Shown: positions 22,624-36,180, counted from the first letter of the stretch. The stretch: DNA of 64,000 bases from Cerrena zonata (GCA_038087015.1 JASBNA010000017.1:310001-374000); one strand, 5' to 3'. The notes: generated from the letters alone by a model not told the origin. Numbers and translations: made by a program.

Positions 22624-25600
22624 TCATTTCAAGCTGATGTTTCACTCCTATGCTATCTGTTTGCTGTGCTCTTACTCCGTATCTTGTATGGTTACACTTC
22701 TCGTGTATATCTGTCTCTTGCCTGCTGCTACTGTTAGAACATACCGGACATCTATTTGTATACTAATCACTTACCACCGTTATTCTCTTGTAATTTAAAT
22801 TTCTCGCTTTCTGACCGATGTGTCCTAAAAAGGCAGTCTCACCTCCAAATTAGGCAAGATCTGGATATAAATGGAAAGCGGGCGATGGACATGTCATAAT
22901 AGACGCCAGATGTCAGTACATTCATGCGTCACCTACACTTCCGCTAGAGTACAATTTCCTAAAGAAAGTACACCAAAACAGTGTGATTGAGCTTAAAGAC
23001 CGGTGCCGTGTAGCTGGCTTATTGCGGTATACATATCATATTTACGGTCCTTCTCTGTCGACCCTGACTTATGAGACATCGGAATAGTAGAATCTCCGCG
23101 ACATTGTTCAGGTTATTGATACATGAACCAACAGGGCCGAGACAGGATCTTCAGTGAACTTCTATAGATGGTTCACAAGCTGAGCGCAACAGATTGAGAA
23201 GAGCATGGAAGTACACGCTCGCGCCCTATGTCAGACATGTATAACTCCGAGGATCATAGGAAATTGAAATTATAACAATCCTCTCGTTTTCGAAATAAGG
23301 ACTGAATGTCGCTCGTTTTGAATAAGAAACGTCCATCATCCACGCCAAAGAGACCACAGCATACCGCAAAATCTCCAGTCCCCAGTGGGCATCTATACTT
23401 TCTAAGACATGTACCTCCAGGTACTACTCATGAAACCCACAACCGATGATAGTGGCGCACGGACATCGCTAAAGCAGAGCAGTAAGAATGCAAACTTGAC
23501 ACTGCAGACAAGCTCATTAAGATCGTAATTCAAATTTGGCGGACAACGGACCTTTCCTGAGCAGTCCAGAGCCGCCTTGCTTTATCGATCGGAGAGGGGA
23601 AGACGCTGCTATTCAGCTGACGGAGCATCGTCCGGCAGCTGACTCCAAGAGGTCCTTAAAGAGCCAATTGTGATAAGAAGAGACGCAGGCCTCGCGCGGA
23701 GCGCAAGGGATCCCGTCTGATATCCGTGTCGTAGTAATTAACCCTGTGGCTTCGATGTATTGGGCGATGTCACCAATGTGGAAGTGCTGTCCCATGGAAG
23801 TAGAGTAGGCCTATACGGTGAAAGCTGAGTTTGAAAGAGAGTTAAATTCGTCAGACATAGCCAGAAGTCTGGCTAATTTTCTTCGACAACAGAGACGACC
23901 AAAAGCTAAAAGGAAATATGCTGAAGACAGCCTACCTTACCGGAGTAAAGGTTGCCGTCATCTGAACCCCGAGTCCAGTAGCCGACTAGAGTTGTTTGGA
24001 AGACTTCTTTGTGAGAAATAATTGATCAGCCCTTGGCTGGATGCAGAGACGGAGGTGTAGCCAGAAAATAGCCAGAAGGTGTGTTTTCCCTGATCTTCCA
24101 TTATGACCGAGATTCGATGGACTCCTGGAATAGTGGTGCATCCCACTTCGCGAAGGGAGGATTATGCAGACTCTAGAGCTGCACAACACCCTGAAGAAGC
24201 CCCCTTATCAGGTCATGATCGCTTCTAGTCACATCTAGGCAAATATTTTTTGTCGAAGCGACATATTCGAAACCAACCAAACGGACGGTTGGGAGTGTCC
24301 CACTCGCTGCAGAATGAATCCAGTTCAACAGTGTGAACAGGTAGGTAAAAGATAATACGTTAACACCGACTTTAAGCAACGTTCCAGAGAGAATTCCTAA
24401 TCACGAGTGTGATCTACATCGGATTCTATCTTTGTCCACAGTCTGCCTTGTCACCCGGACCGCAAAAAATAGAAACGGCCAGCAAGTAATGGAGCGTTTT
24501 TTCAAGAATCTTCTTATCCGTCACGGGGGCAATAGCATTCCCTTCCAAGCATATCCGTTAGAATGCTTCTGCAGACTCAGGTGACTCAAAGTGCTTACTT
24601 TCAAGATACAATCGAGGCTGACGGTGCGTATTCTATTGAATCGCAATGCTATCGCGATTAATCACATGCTGTACGAAGCGTTCTATGACGTTGTACCCTC
24701 AAATTGCGGTAGTACTGTGCCGAATTGCGTAAAGATACCTTTGCAAGTAACTTGAAAGGAGGTTTGACTGCCGCATGTCTATTATATAGTTCATGCATGT
24801 TGAAGATGCTCAACGAACATCGGGGACAGCCCGCAAGTAGGTTTATGAATCATGTCTTCTTTCCGGTGGCTGCATTCTGTCATTCATGACGCGGAAACCC
24901 TTACTCGTGTTACGAGATAGTGATCTCGGCAACGTCCATGCAGCAGAATGGTGTTTATTGCTGGACTAGGAACGCGGTCAACATGATGCTATCGTATAAA
25001 TGCGGTAGTATTAAACGAGAGAGATAATGACGAACCACGGAAAGCGGCGTATGGAATACATTTATGCTGTAGGTCTTCTTAATCCACACCAACACAACGG
25101 GATGGCAGTCGTATTGTTCAAGGTTATCTTACACTGTTGAGAGACATCCTCGCATGTATAGATGAATTGGTGGTTTGTGAGAAAATAAAGCTATTCTTGT
25201 AAGTTGTATTCTCTGAGAGTAGGTTCGTTGTGAAGGATGCTTGAGTGCTGCGGGGATATTAGGCGGACCGATCAACGTGTGATCGTATCGGTAACGTAAT
25301 GCCAATTCAGGATCCCGTCCCATGACGACTTTGTACTCGAACCACTTGCAATCTATCAAAGCTTCTATACAGCAGTCATAACTTTACTTTCTTCGCTGCT
25401 TCGTGCATGCATGCAACAAGCCCTCACCATGTGGTTGATTCCGAGGAAGCCTTAGCAGACGCGACTGATGCAACGTCACCCACCGACGCTGAAGGATAGA
25501 ACATATTTCCCTCGCTGAGTCTGTAACTTTGCCTTTCCGGCTTGTCGGGGTAAACGAGACCCGTTCCATGGCCGTGGCATCCATGAGAAAGCCTCAAGAC

Positions 25601-28600
25601 AGACTTCGACATTCTCACCGAACGTTCCCTCCTTCGAATTCGCTGAAACGTGATGCGACCGTGTCAACGTGTCAAACGAAGATCTCATCGAGAGAAGGAG
25701 AGGATCAATGCAAATCGAAGCTGAAACTCGGGTAAGCACTGATGACTATCTGTTCAACCTCAATCACCGTTCTGAATTGGCGAATTGTACTTGTACGACA
25801 TACGACGTTTATTCGTGATGAAACATCGATATGGAATTCAAATGGAGGAATGTTGTCCTTGCGTAGTGGTGCAACGACGATCAGGGAGAAACCAGGCACG
25901 TCTGTTCATCCTCAACGGCAACACTGAAATTTCCCTGATATATGGCAATTTCTTTTCTTATCGCCCACAGCGCTCTCAGGTTGCTTGACGTGAAACACTG
26001 ACAGGATCGCAGCGCTGAGCTTACGCCTCAATTAGTACCCCGCTTCCCTCCTCGTTTGATGCGATATTCATCGTCGCTTGTTACACATACGTCAGGTGAG
26101 GCTTCAAACGTTCCTTTGTACTGGCTCTCAATACGATTGTGGGCTTATTCATTGGGACATATGGAGGATGAACAAATGACTTGCATCTTCACAGTAGACT
26201 TCTGACAGCAGCCGAATAGACGGCATGAAGCTAATTGTATTTCTGCCTGCTCAATATTACTTTCGGACAGAAGGGGGAGCAGCCCATCAAAGTCTCAGGG
26301 TTGTGAATGCTCTCCGCAAGATGAATGAGGTTCTTCGAAAGACTTCGATTTGAACCGTCAAATGTCCACCGAATACATTCACAAGTTCTCCATCGTCACT
26401 CGATATGGCCACGGGATGTAGTGCAGAAGCTTCCAGACTCCGATTCCGTCGACGCACGGAAGAGGTTATGATCGGATGCGAGCCTCGTGTGTGATCATGA
26501 AATGGAAATGAGGGTGCCCCACTTTGATACTGTACGTTGAACATCAACTCCACTTTGCTGGCCTTGGCGAGATATAGACGGATATACCAAGCATTTGGCG
26601 GTACGATGAACCTCAGCTTTGGACGTTGAAGCTTTGGGCACTCACGGTATATCGGAATAGAGTCACACAAATTAAACACCACCATCAGGCGGCGGCACAA
26701 GCGGATCCTTCATCCAGAGAGGAATCCTGTTACAGAGGAGTCCTTTGTGCGTCTTCCGCTTCCATTCCTCCTGTCTACAATAATAAAAAAACATACCAAT
26801 AAGGTAATATCCAAACGCTAAAACTGTTCTCCCGCCCATCCTACATACCTTCCCGCTTTGTTCCATCTTTACGGAATCAAAAATTCATAATTTCCCTTCA
26901 ATTCAGGGGAAACTATCGGCAAAGGAAGACATACAATAACGTGTTTACAACGGCCGATTCCATCGCAAATAGATTTCTGGCTCTCGGCGGCCGATATCGA
27001 CGGTTGCGGCGCTGCGCTGGGCAACGAATGGCAGAAAGTGGTCTTGTCGACCCGAACTTTCTTTTCTAGGCCTATTGCATGAAAGTGGCGCGTAGACCTG
27101 GGCTCTGATTCCAATGCGCAGGGTTTTTGTTGATGAAGATAATGTCGGTCAATTCATTCTCTACCATCCCCGAGCCGGGAAAGCAAAGAGAAGCCGTGAT
27201 CGAACCGGACGACTTCGCTAAAAGGTAAGGACATCGTGCCCGTGTTTCACATTGCCACCAACAGTGGCTGGGACTTCGCATCTCAGTTTATTTTGCCATG
27301 CTAGCCACGTTTTTCTCTCTCTCCACTTGTTGTTTTTGTTCGGATCGCCATCGATCACGAGAAGCAAACCGCACTGCTGGCGAGATGATACGCAGCTCGC
27401 TCTTGTGCCGGCTCGGGTTCGATGACGCATACTGAGAAGATTCCTGCGCTATGTCGACCTGGCGTAGAGGGTCGGGATGTGATTGGTGATCAATTTCTTA
27501 TGTCCCCACCATTGGACAGGGATGCTTCCTTACAAATGAATTAGATCTTCGAAAGAAATAGTGGGGGTTTCGCGACCGCGTCGGCTCCATCAACCGCATC
27601 CAATCTCCATCTCCAGCCTTCAAGAGAAGCATCGGTTTGGAAATTATGTCTACATGTCTACATGTCAGGATCTGCAGGGACACGACCCACCCATCAATGC
27701 GGTCCATTCACAGCCGAGCCAAGCCCCAGAACTGTTTGCTTATGTGTAGGTGCTGTGACGCTGTCAGTGTCAAGCCGTTTAAAATGCCACTCACACGTTT
27801 TGTTTAACCCTCCGATCCCGTGTCCAGAAAAAGACCACAAAAAACGCAATAAATAAATACAAACCTGTGGAGCACCGAGCTGATTCCAGACCCGCTGATT
27901 CCGTGTTTCAAGTCGGAGGTGTTTACAAAAAAGGTATGTCAATGACAGGATCCGATGGCAACGTTTGTTCCTATTAAGTCCAAATTCAGGGATCTCAAAT
28001 CATCTCATCAAGGGCTTATGGGCTCCTATGGGCCGATGAACCAATGAAAGCATGTCATTGGCACAGGCAAGTCCGGGGGCAGTGGAGACCCATATCTTGT
28101 TGCACCGAGCCACTGTAACAACAGGGCATGGCCGACCAATCTATCTGGCAGGGGCTTCCCATAATCCTGGAAACTGACCGCTTCAATTCTTATTTAGTTT
28201 TTTCTGCCAGGGGGACATAACGGACTTGAATGGCCTCCGTTCTCTCCAGGTTTAATGCCACCCATCATGGACAGACAGAGACAGAGAAGGTGGGTTGGTG
28301 GTTGGACATTTGGAATATTACTCTACAGATCTGGGACCAAGATCTTGCCTGGCCGACTTCTCTCAAAACCATCTCCACATATCTCGCCACTTCTCCCCCG
28401 CTCGACCCCCCCCTTTGTTTTTGAACTTTACCGAGCCACGACTCGCGGGTTTATGCGTAAGCGATAGAGTTGGCGAGGGCGTGATTTCTTTGGTTTAGTG
28501 ACTGATGACGTCTGACAAGAGCCAAGGTCGATCTTGGGGTATGTATTGGTCTCGTTAGGAACCTCCGCCCTGCTTTTGGGGAGTTCCTAGCCTTCAAGGA

Positions 28601-30878
28601 AAGCCGCTCGACCGCGTATTGCCATATGAATCTGTAATTCATTTGCGTAAAGTACGTCCGTTTATTACCTCTTTATAACCTTCTCTTTACTGGCTTCACT
28701 GTCTTGCAAAGAATCCGAAACGACAGAGAATGCCCTTGGAAAGAAGTCTTATAGTATCCGTACTACCTTCTGAAACGTAAACCTCTCCAGATTCCCCAAA
28801 CCCCAATCTACTGTAACTTTCTTTCCTTCTTCTCAATCCAACAGACCCCCAAACAAAATCCGAGGCGAAACAAGGAACGACCTCTAAGTCCCATCTGACT
28901 CCGCATTCCGCGCGACCCTGAACTTGGGGAATTGCAAAATACGCATTTCGCAATTCGTTATACCTTAAAGTGTTTTTTGGACACATGATCTGGTGAACGT
29001 ATTAATGTTTTTATATGAACTAGATTCCGTGGTTCATGTATTTATATATTCATTGAATCCTGTCAGGTCTTATGAACCCTGTCACTTGTCAGGAGTGTTA
29101 TGAAGACCCATCACTGGACATAGCCGAAACGCAAGCTCAGCTCTCTCCCCGTCCCCCCTTTTTAATCGTGAAAGTGAATTATCGCGGGAACGTGTTCGTT
29201 CTGTGCTCTCAGGGTTCCCCTTTTTATGCAAGTCCCGAATCCGATCTTGCTTCTGCGGGTGAATGGTTTGAATGAATGGGTGTTATTCTGAGTAATTGTT
29301 ATGAACGACGAACTCGTGAACCTTATGTGACTACAGTGAAGATTGTGAAGAGCGAGAAGAGAAGGAAGAAGGAGAAGGGCTGGACCTTTTTGCTTTTCTT
29401 TCTTGCTGTTCATGTCCGTCTGTCCGTGTTCAAGCGAAGTTCATCTTACGAGACCGGGGGTAAGTAAGGTGAGATAGTGATATAGGAATCATTTTTGTGT
29501 GGAGATAGTGAACGTGGTCGTGCAATGTGAATGTGAAGGGATGTTTATTTACTTGACCTCGGAGTGGAGTTTTCGCTCGTCCTCGTGGTGGCGGCGGCGA
29601 GAGAGATCACTTAGAACTCGAAAAGAATATCCCAAATCTTCGTATCTTCGAGTCTCAGATCTCACTCAGGACCAAACAGTATATAATTATATACGTCCAA
29701 AAGAGCTTCCATGTAAATCAATCAACCCCCAACTCCACTCTTCCCCGCCTCCGAGTCCGAGTCTCAAAAAACCCGTACCTCAAACAGAAGCACCCAATTT
29801 TTTCTTTTTCTTTTTCTCATTCCAACACACGAAGAATCGAAAGCAGATCCATATCTCCATTGATAGTACACAAAACGCAAACAAAATGATATACACAATA
29901 AAAAACCAAGCTCTATGATATTGCACAAACGAAAAACAACAAGGGAAAAGTAATGTAATGGGCCGCGTATCCATATACAAGCTGATAGTTTATCAAACAA
30001 GAACCGGTCGAGGGGGATACGTGGGTGGGTGGTGTGGTGGTGAGGGGGACGTCCCGCTAGATGAGTAAGAGACGCATGGTTGTATCCAGGGAAATCACAA
30101 CTAGGACAGTAACAGTGGAGTTATAACGAAAAAGACTATAAAACCAGAAGGAAAAAAGTAATGAGGAAGGCTATAAGTACCAAGTATATACAAATTTTGA
30201 AGTAATAAAAAAATAATGTGTGATGTGTAAGAAAAGAGCATCGGCAGACGAACTAAGGGAACTAAACAAGAAGGAAAAACAAGCTACATTATGTAGAAAA
30301 CCCGACCGCGCGTGAGGATGTTGTGTGTGTTGTATGAGAATGGGGTAAGTGGATGGGAATGTTAGGAGGGGTAAGTGGGTAGGGATAAGATAGAGGATCG
30401 GGTGTGTGTGGATCACAGAATCGAATCAAACGAAGAGAGACGGGGTAACTGGGCAGATGAGTGAGGAAACGAGAAACGAGAACGACTAGAAAAGATGGAT
30501 AGTACAATAGGTATGAGATCGAAAAAAAGAGGCCGAGAGTCGATGTATGGTCGCGGGCTGATGAGATTGATATGCGGGGAAATCGAGATTGAGTCGAGGA
30601 TGAGAGAAGTCGAGGATGAGAGAGAAGTCGAGAGAGAGAGAAAGGGGATATGTGGTGGTGTAAAGTACAAATTGAGTACAACTGAACCAGAGGCCCAGTA
30701 GTGGAAAATATGAGGGTGTGTGATGTGGTAAGATAGAGCACCAGTAGACCGAGGGACACGAGAGAGCGAGGACTGCAATGTAGATGCAGTTGTAGTTTTT
30801 CAGCGACTCATCTACACCCAACCCCAAAACATCAGCCTTCCCATCCCATCCCTCTCACAACCAGAAAAAAAAACACAC
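22624..30878. other. 8.3-kb gene-poor region
   Basis: No frame here reads as a recognisable protein on either strand. The longest minus-strand frame without bias (26287-26700, 137 codons) and a short frame at 26839-26672 with one hydrophobic helix have no identifiable family. From about 29,700 to 30,780 the plus strand is very purine-rich, which removes stop codons from the minus strand and creates misleading open frames there; this part is the likely 3' UTR and downstream flank of the C2H2 gene. A C/T-rich tract lies at 29,790-29,820. I see no tRNA, no LTR and no terminal repeats. Confidence 0.5.
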
Positions 30879-33630
30879 CTAAAACTCCTCCCTCTCCCTC
30901 CAATACCCAACCTGCGCCATCTGCTGCTGCTGCTGTTGCTGCTGCCGCTCAAACTCCTCACCCGCACTCAAATCACTCCTCCCCGTCCCCGGCCGACTTC
31001 CCCCTTGCCCCTGTTGCCCCTGTTGTTGTGGGTCATCAAACCCAGGCAACGGGGTTAGGAGCGTACTATTCAAAGGCAGCCGATTCGAGCCCAACGCGAC
31101 GTGCGATGTCAATAACGGTTCTCCGTTCGAATTCGAATTCGGTGGGGTATTCGACTGGCCTGGGTGTGGGTGTTGTTGTTGTTGCGGGTGAGGGTGCGTT
31201 TGGTGATGTTGCGTTTGATGAGGATGTTGGGGGTGAGAAGAGAGCGAAGGGTGAGAAGGGAGACCGTGGCTACTCCCGGGGGGAGAGGGGCCTTCATGCT
31301 GCTGCTGCTGAGCGTGAGCGTGGGGATGAGTGTGCGCATGTGGGTTCGAATGTGCGTGTGGGTGAGAAGGATGCGAGTGTCCTTGTCCTTGTTGTTGTTG
31401 CGGCTGATCCGGAATGGTAAACGCAAACGTCGTAGTCGTCGCAGGCGCACTCCTCATTCCCCACCCTCCAACATCCTCCCCCACCACCTCCACCAGTGCC
31501 CATCCCACCGACACCAACTCCACCGACCATCGAGAGACTCGCATTCGTCGGTGAAGACGACACCATATCGATCCCACCTGCACCTTGCGGCGGTCTCCTC
31601 ACACCAGCCGTATAATGCGCATACTCTTCCTCTCCCTGGTGGTTCTCCCCCCTGTTGTTGAGCGAACCGTCCACTCAACCCAGCAGACGGCGCCGAACTC
31701 GAAGCAGCGAAATACCTCTCAGGCCCAATAGGACTCGACAAACTCGCCCCTCCCCTGCGCATACGGATGTAAACTCAACCTCCTCGTCCTAGCCTGCGGA
31801 GCCTGTCTCATCGGTCCAACCCCATCTTCACCCACATTCCCAAAATCCCCCATCGAGCTTCGTCGTAGGATCTGAGAATGATAAGCATCGAATCCCTCTT
31901 GTTGTTGCTGTTGAGCATAGACATCCCCTATAAAGGTAGGCGAGCTGAGCGAGTCGGGTGGGCTTTGTGGTTGTCCTTGTTGGGAATACGGAGAGGGAGC
32001 GTAGAGTCTAACAGGACTAGTGTTGACTCCAGGCATCCCAGGCATCGAGCCAGCAATCCCTCGAGGGAACATCCTCTGTCCGAACGGATATCCAGAGGGC
32101 TGTTGTTGCATCCCAGCGATCCGGGAAAGTTGGGACGGATGCGTGAGGTGTGCGTGTGGGTGAGAGAGATGGTGGGAGGGGTTAATGTGGGGATGAGAGA
32201 GATGGTGAGAGGAAGTGTTGTGTTGGAGGGCGTAGGCGTTCATGTGCCGTTGTTCGCGTTCTCGTTGACGTTCGGCCTCGTCTGCTTCTTTCTTTTGTTG
32301 ACGCCATTGCTTGCGGAGTTCTTTAAATTCTGCACTGCAGGGTCAGAGTATATTCCAAGAAGAGAAGCGGGAGAGTACGTACCAGCAGGACTCCTCTTTT
32401 GCCCATGTTTCTGCATCGTGACATGCGCGTTGAGATGATTCAACGTCCCATACGCTTTAGAGCAATTCGGGAAACTAGAAAAGCGCATGATGAGCCCAAT
32501 CGAACCGCTGGAACGGCTGATAAAAATGGAGAAAAGACGCACTTGCACTGATACAATCTATCAATCTCATCGTACCTCCTCCTTGGCCGTTTCTTGACCG
32601 CATTCCCCGGCAAACTGACAAACGAATACGTCTTTTTGTCCTTGCCGTCTGCGTCCTTTTCCAGCTTTTCGTCCAGGTCCAACTCGGTGTCGCTCATGAC
32701 GGGATACGAGGCCGGGTCCAAGGAGGGCGAGAGGGACTCTTCGTGCTTGTCTGGATGGGGGTCATATGAGCCAAGCACGATTGGGGCGGGGTTTGCTAGA
32801 TCGCTTTCGTCGGACGAGACGGGGGGCGGGTGGGGGTATTTTTCGGGCCAGGGATTTGAAAAGGACCCGCTCGAGTCTGAAGAGACGCGTTGGTGCGAGT
32901 AGGAGACGGTGTGCTAGAGGTAATGGGATGGTAAGCAAAAGCAGGAGGGGAGTGGGGCGTACTTACGGTAGGTGGGCTGGAGGAGTAGGCTTGCACATTT
33001 TGTTCCGAGGGGTGGTTTAGAGGGGGAAGCTGGTTTGGACGGAGGGAATGATGGGGCTGGGTAGTGTAGAGAGAACGGATGGCGGGTTCGCTCAGACGCC
33101 TATCGAGGGAGGACGACTGGGCAAAGGTGTGTGGCTGGGAGGTGAGCGGCGACACGGTAAAGGGCGGGCCTGGAATGCAAAAGTCAGTGTAGTTCAGAAG
33201 GAGAAACAAAAGACGCACCGGAAGAGACGAGGGAAGGGAGTCTGTCAGAGTCCAAAGCGTTCTCCGAGTGTTCGAAGTCTGGATAAGCACGGGTGTCATA
33301 AGAGTACGGGTGGTGGGTGTGAGTCTCCGAAGAGGAGGCGGAGAGGGGCGGAGGGGACAGGTTAGGCGAGTGCGAGGACGGACGGTGGAGAAAGGCCCGG
33401 GTGTCGAGATCGCTATCGCGCGGGGCGTTGTAGGCAAACGGCCGGTCGGTGTCCGAGTCTGTGAGGGGCGAGAGGGACTGCTCTGGCCGGGACGCGGGCT
33501 TGTTAGCGTAGGGGTACTCCTGGGGGGCGACGATGAAGGAGTGGCGGGGGCGGGCAGGATCGAGGACGGGGTAGGGGTTGGTGTTGTGATAGGGAAAGGT
33601 GTGTACGGGGGAGGGGAGATGGTCGAGCAT
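30879..33630 (-). CDS. C2H2 zinc-finger transcription factor with His/Gln-rich tail; three apparent single-base frame breaks
   Basis: Exons on the minus strand: 33630-33219, 33169-32967, 32913-32543, 32474-32383, 32329-30879. The start MLDHLPSPVH is the first ATG of an open Ser/Pro-rich N-terminus. An acidic DTELDLDEKLEKD patch and basic KKRPRRRYDE precede one C2H2 finger (Cys328, Cys333, His346, His352; CSKAYGTLNHLNAHVTMQKH), followed by a charged helix (EFKELRKQWRQQKKEAD). The finger is split by an intron after the first Cys. This finger plus its following helix belongs to a conserved fungal regulator type, but I will not name an orthologue. The long tail is rich in His, Pro and Gln and ends GYWREREEF. 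In the last exon the frame breaks at G runs (31747-31755, 31647-31652, 31478-31482), each explained by one extra G; the three together restore the original frame. Without correction the protein would stop at 31719. Confidence 0.85.
30921..30944. repeat. CTG/CAG trinucleotide tract coding for polyglutamine
   Basis: Near-perfect CTG repeat on the plus strand (one TTG variant), read as CAG/CAA on the coding minus strand and giving eight glutamines close to the C-terminus of the C2H2 factor. Likely length-variable. Confidence 0.85.
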
Positions 33631-34980
33631 GGCAGAGGAGGAAGGGGAGGAGAGGAGGAGAGAGTGATATAGGGCCGAAAGAAGCAGGAGCTAAAGTAGA
33701 CATTGCGAGAAGAGGTGGAGAAGGAGAGTGCGCCAAAGAGTCTCTGCCTCACCCTCACCCAGAGCCAGTGCCAGAGCCAGAGCCAGACTTCCTCTCCGAG
33801 TGCAATCATCTCCGGCGTCTCCTCTCCTCTGTCAGATGTCTCCCTCTCCCCCTCCCATTGGCTGGCGTCAACATCCCTGCATCCCTGTCATCCGCAGATC
33901 CAGATTGCGGATCTCAAACATCCTCCCATCTCAGATCTCCTCTCTCCCCTTCTTTTCCCACATCGAATCTCCCCCCTCCTGCCGCATAAAGCATCTCCTG
34001 CCCACCGCTCTGGCCGCAATCTGCCCTTTCCTGGCACCCCTTCCGCGCCCCCCTCCCATTTTCCTCCCATTTTCACCACCTCTTTTCATTATCCCTCCCC
34101 CCGCCGCTCTCGGCCCCGCGCCTCGGCTTCCTCCATTCTGCACCTCATCCAGCTCGCGATGTCCCTCCTCTCGCTCAACAAACAACGAACCTTGTTTGCT
34201 TTACCAATTCCTCGTCCTCGCCTCCCATCATCCCCTCCGTACTCCCTCCAACTCCTCCTCTCCTGCCTCTCCCTCCCTCTCAACAACCGCCCACTCCACT
34301 TCCCCCGACTCCCCCACCACCCATCGGATACTCGGCTATCCCTCCCAATAAATCCCCCAAATTCAAATACATCCATCCTCGTCTTCGATTTCCTTCTCCA
34401 CGCGCCCTTCGCCTTCTCTCGCTTCTCGGCCGCCGTATTTCCCTCTCACAGCGTCTCTCTCTCCTGCCTTTCCTCTCACTCGCTCGTCTTTTTTCCTCGA
34501 TTTTTACGGCTTGCGCATCACCCATCCCTGATGCGCACTCGTCCCTGTTGCTCTTGACAATCACTCTTGCTTGTGCTCCTCGGCAACACTGCTCTCTCGT
34601 TCCCTGATCTTCGCAAACCAAAACTCTTGGAGACGTCTACTCTTTCACTTGGCTTCCTACCCTAAGTCCGTCCAGCCTAATCACTAAGCATTCGTCTTCC
34701 CAGATCTCATCTGCGTAATCCTCCTACTCTATCTCTAATCCATCCCACATACCCCCTTCGTTCTCCCAACATCGACATCGACATCGATATCCCCATTCCT
34801 CCTCGAACATACCATCGCTTCGAACCATCCAAAGCGTCTCTAACCTTCGGCGACCCATAACCACGTTTCCTCTTCTCCCATCACGTCTAACAATCCAAAA
34901 CATACTCGAATATCCAATCACCATCCCTTCCTTCTTCTCGTCGTCTATCCCGCATCACACATCGTCTATTCTATGTTCTG
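33631..34980. promoter_or_regulatory. Upstream region of the C2H2 gene with a long polypyrimidine plus strand
   Basis: Directly upstream of the C2H2 start codon. From about 33,735 to 34,560 the plus strand is overwhelmingly C and T, so the sense strand of the C2H2 gene is purine-rich. Such tracts often mark basidiomycete 5' regions and can also adopt triplex structures. The bias keeps several plus-strand frames open (up to 284 codons at 33703-34557), which I do not call as genes because the composition explains them. The CT strand orientation would also fit the 5' region of a plus-strand transcript. Confidence 0.45.
33761..33788. repeat. Short tandem repeat of about 6 bp (AGCCAG-like)
   Basis: AGAGCCAGTGCCAGAGCCAG continues into another AGCCAG; about four imperfect copies inside the polypyrimidine-flanked upstream region of the C2H2 gene. 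Confidence 0.7.
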
Positions 34981-36180
34981 GGTTACATCACTGCAATGCG
35001 TAGTAGCATGTTTTATAAATCAAGGCTGATACGTCCATCAAGCAAAGTCCAGATTTTCCTTTTCCCTGCTTCTTCTTTTCCCTCTTGTTTAAACGCCATC
35101 CAATTACGCTTCGACGTCTATTCTGCTCGCCATCTCCCGTTACTTTGTTTGGATTTGGAACTTAAATCATCAACTCACTCATCGGCATCATTGACTTTGG
35201 GTCGGCTCGTGCCGACGATAGTTGGTTTCTGCGTTTGCTTGCTTGCCCGCCCGCTGAATCTCCCTTCCCTCCCCTCCTTGGGTTTTCGACGCGGGTGATT
35301 TTGAAATTTCGGTTTTTCTGGTAATGGTAGGGATTTAATAGGGATAATATATTAATATATCATGTTTTCTATCATTTCCTATGTAGGTGGATGAAACCGT
35401 GCTTGGTGTCGACTCGAATTCGGAATACGTCGAATACAAGATGTCATGTTGGCGGGTCTCTTTATCCTTGCTATGCCGTGCCTTGTATGACATACCTGAG
35501 TACATTTTATATCATAAAAAACCCTAATCGGAACCCCTCCGGTAATATTTCTATTCCCCTCCCCTCCCCGCCTTTCATCCCTTTTCATTTTCCAGTCAAA
35601 TACAGTACACGATAGGTATTTCATAGGAGGATCATCATTCCGTCGGGATGTACCCTCAAACATCAACCTTCGGGAGGTCTGTCTGTCTATCTGCACCGCA
35701 GCTCTGGGATCACCTCGAGCTCTCGGTCGGGGGTATGCTTGGTGTTCCTGATGGGTCGAGAAACATAAAGATGTAGAAGGCGCTGTTTTTACTTCTCATT
35801 GGTTTCTTTACCCTTTTTTTGTTAGGGTGTGTGTGTTTTATGTTTTGTTTTAATACTTTACAGTATGACGAATTAATTTCCACAAATCCGGATTTGAAAT
35901 TGCCTTGCTTGGGGGATTGACGAATTCTAATTTCTTGCTTGCTTGGAATCAACAGACGGGAAGGAGAGAGGTTGTTTGCTATCGGATATGAAGATTCTAG
36001 GTGGTTATTTGGGATCAGACTGTGTCTTGGTACTTACACCGATCCATGACAAAACAGAAATGACGCAGCAACTTGTCACCAGAAAAGCGAATCTAAGCAA
36101 GAGGCTACACTTATCATCCAATAGTAACGGAGAAACAAAAGTGCATTATAATAAACCCCCTTGTTCTCCTCCTCCTCGTG

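Noticed and set aside
30289..30827. Three overlapping minus-strand frames of 113-156 codons
   Set aside because: They are all open at once because the minus strand is pyrimidine-rich here; no domain and no splice structure.
22624..30878. Retrotransposon or LTR remnant in the first gene-poor region
   Set aside because: No reverse transcriptase, integrase or gag motifs, no long direct repeats and no terminal inverted repeats were seen on reading both strands.
31478..31755. Programmed ribosomal frameshifting in the C2H2 gene
   Set aside because: Three shifts in the same direction at plain G runs, without slippery heptamers or clear downstream structures, are better explained by base-calling of homopolymers.
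32796..33809. Minus-strand frame of 337 codons overlapping the C2H2 gene
   Set aside because: It is a shadow: only its last part (from 33169) is the true second exon; the first part runs out of frame with the N-terminal exon of the C2H2 gene.
33703..34557. Plus-strand open frame of 284 codons
   Set aside because: It lies in a C/T-dominated tract where stop codons are rare by composition; overlapping frames are open too, and the peptide is Ser/Pro/Leu filler with no domain.
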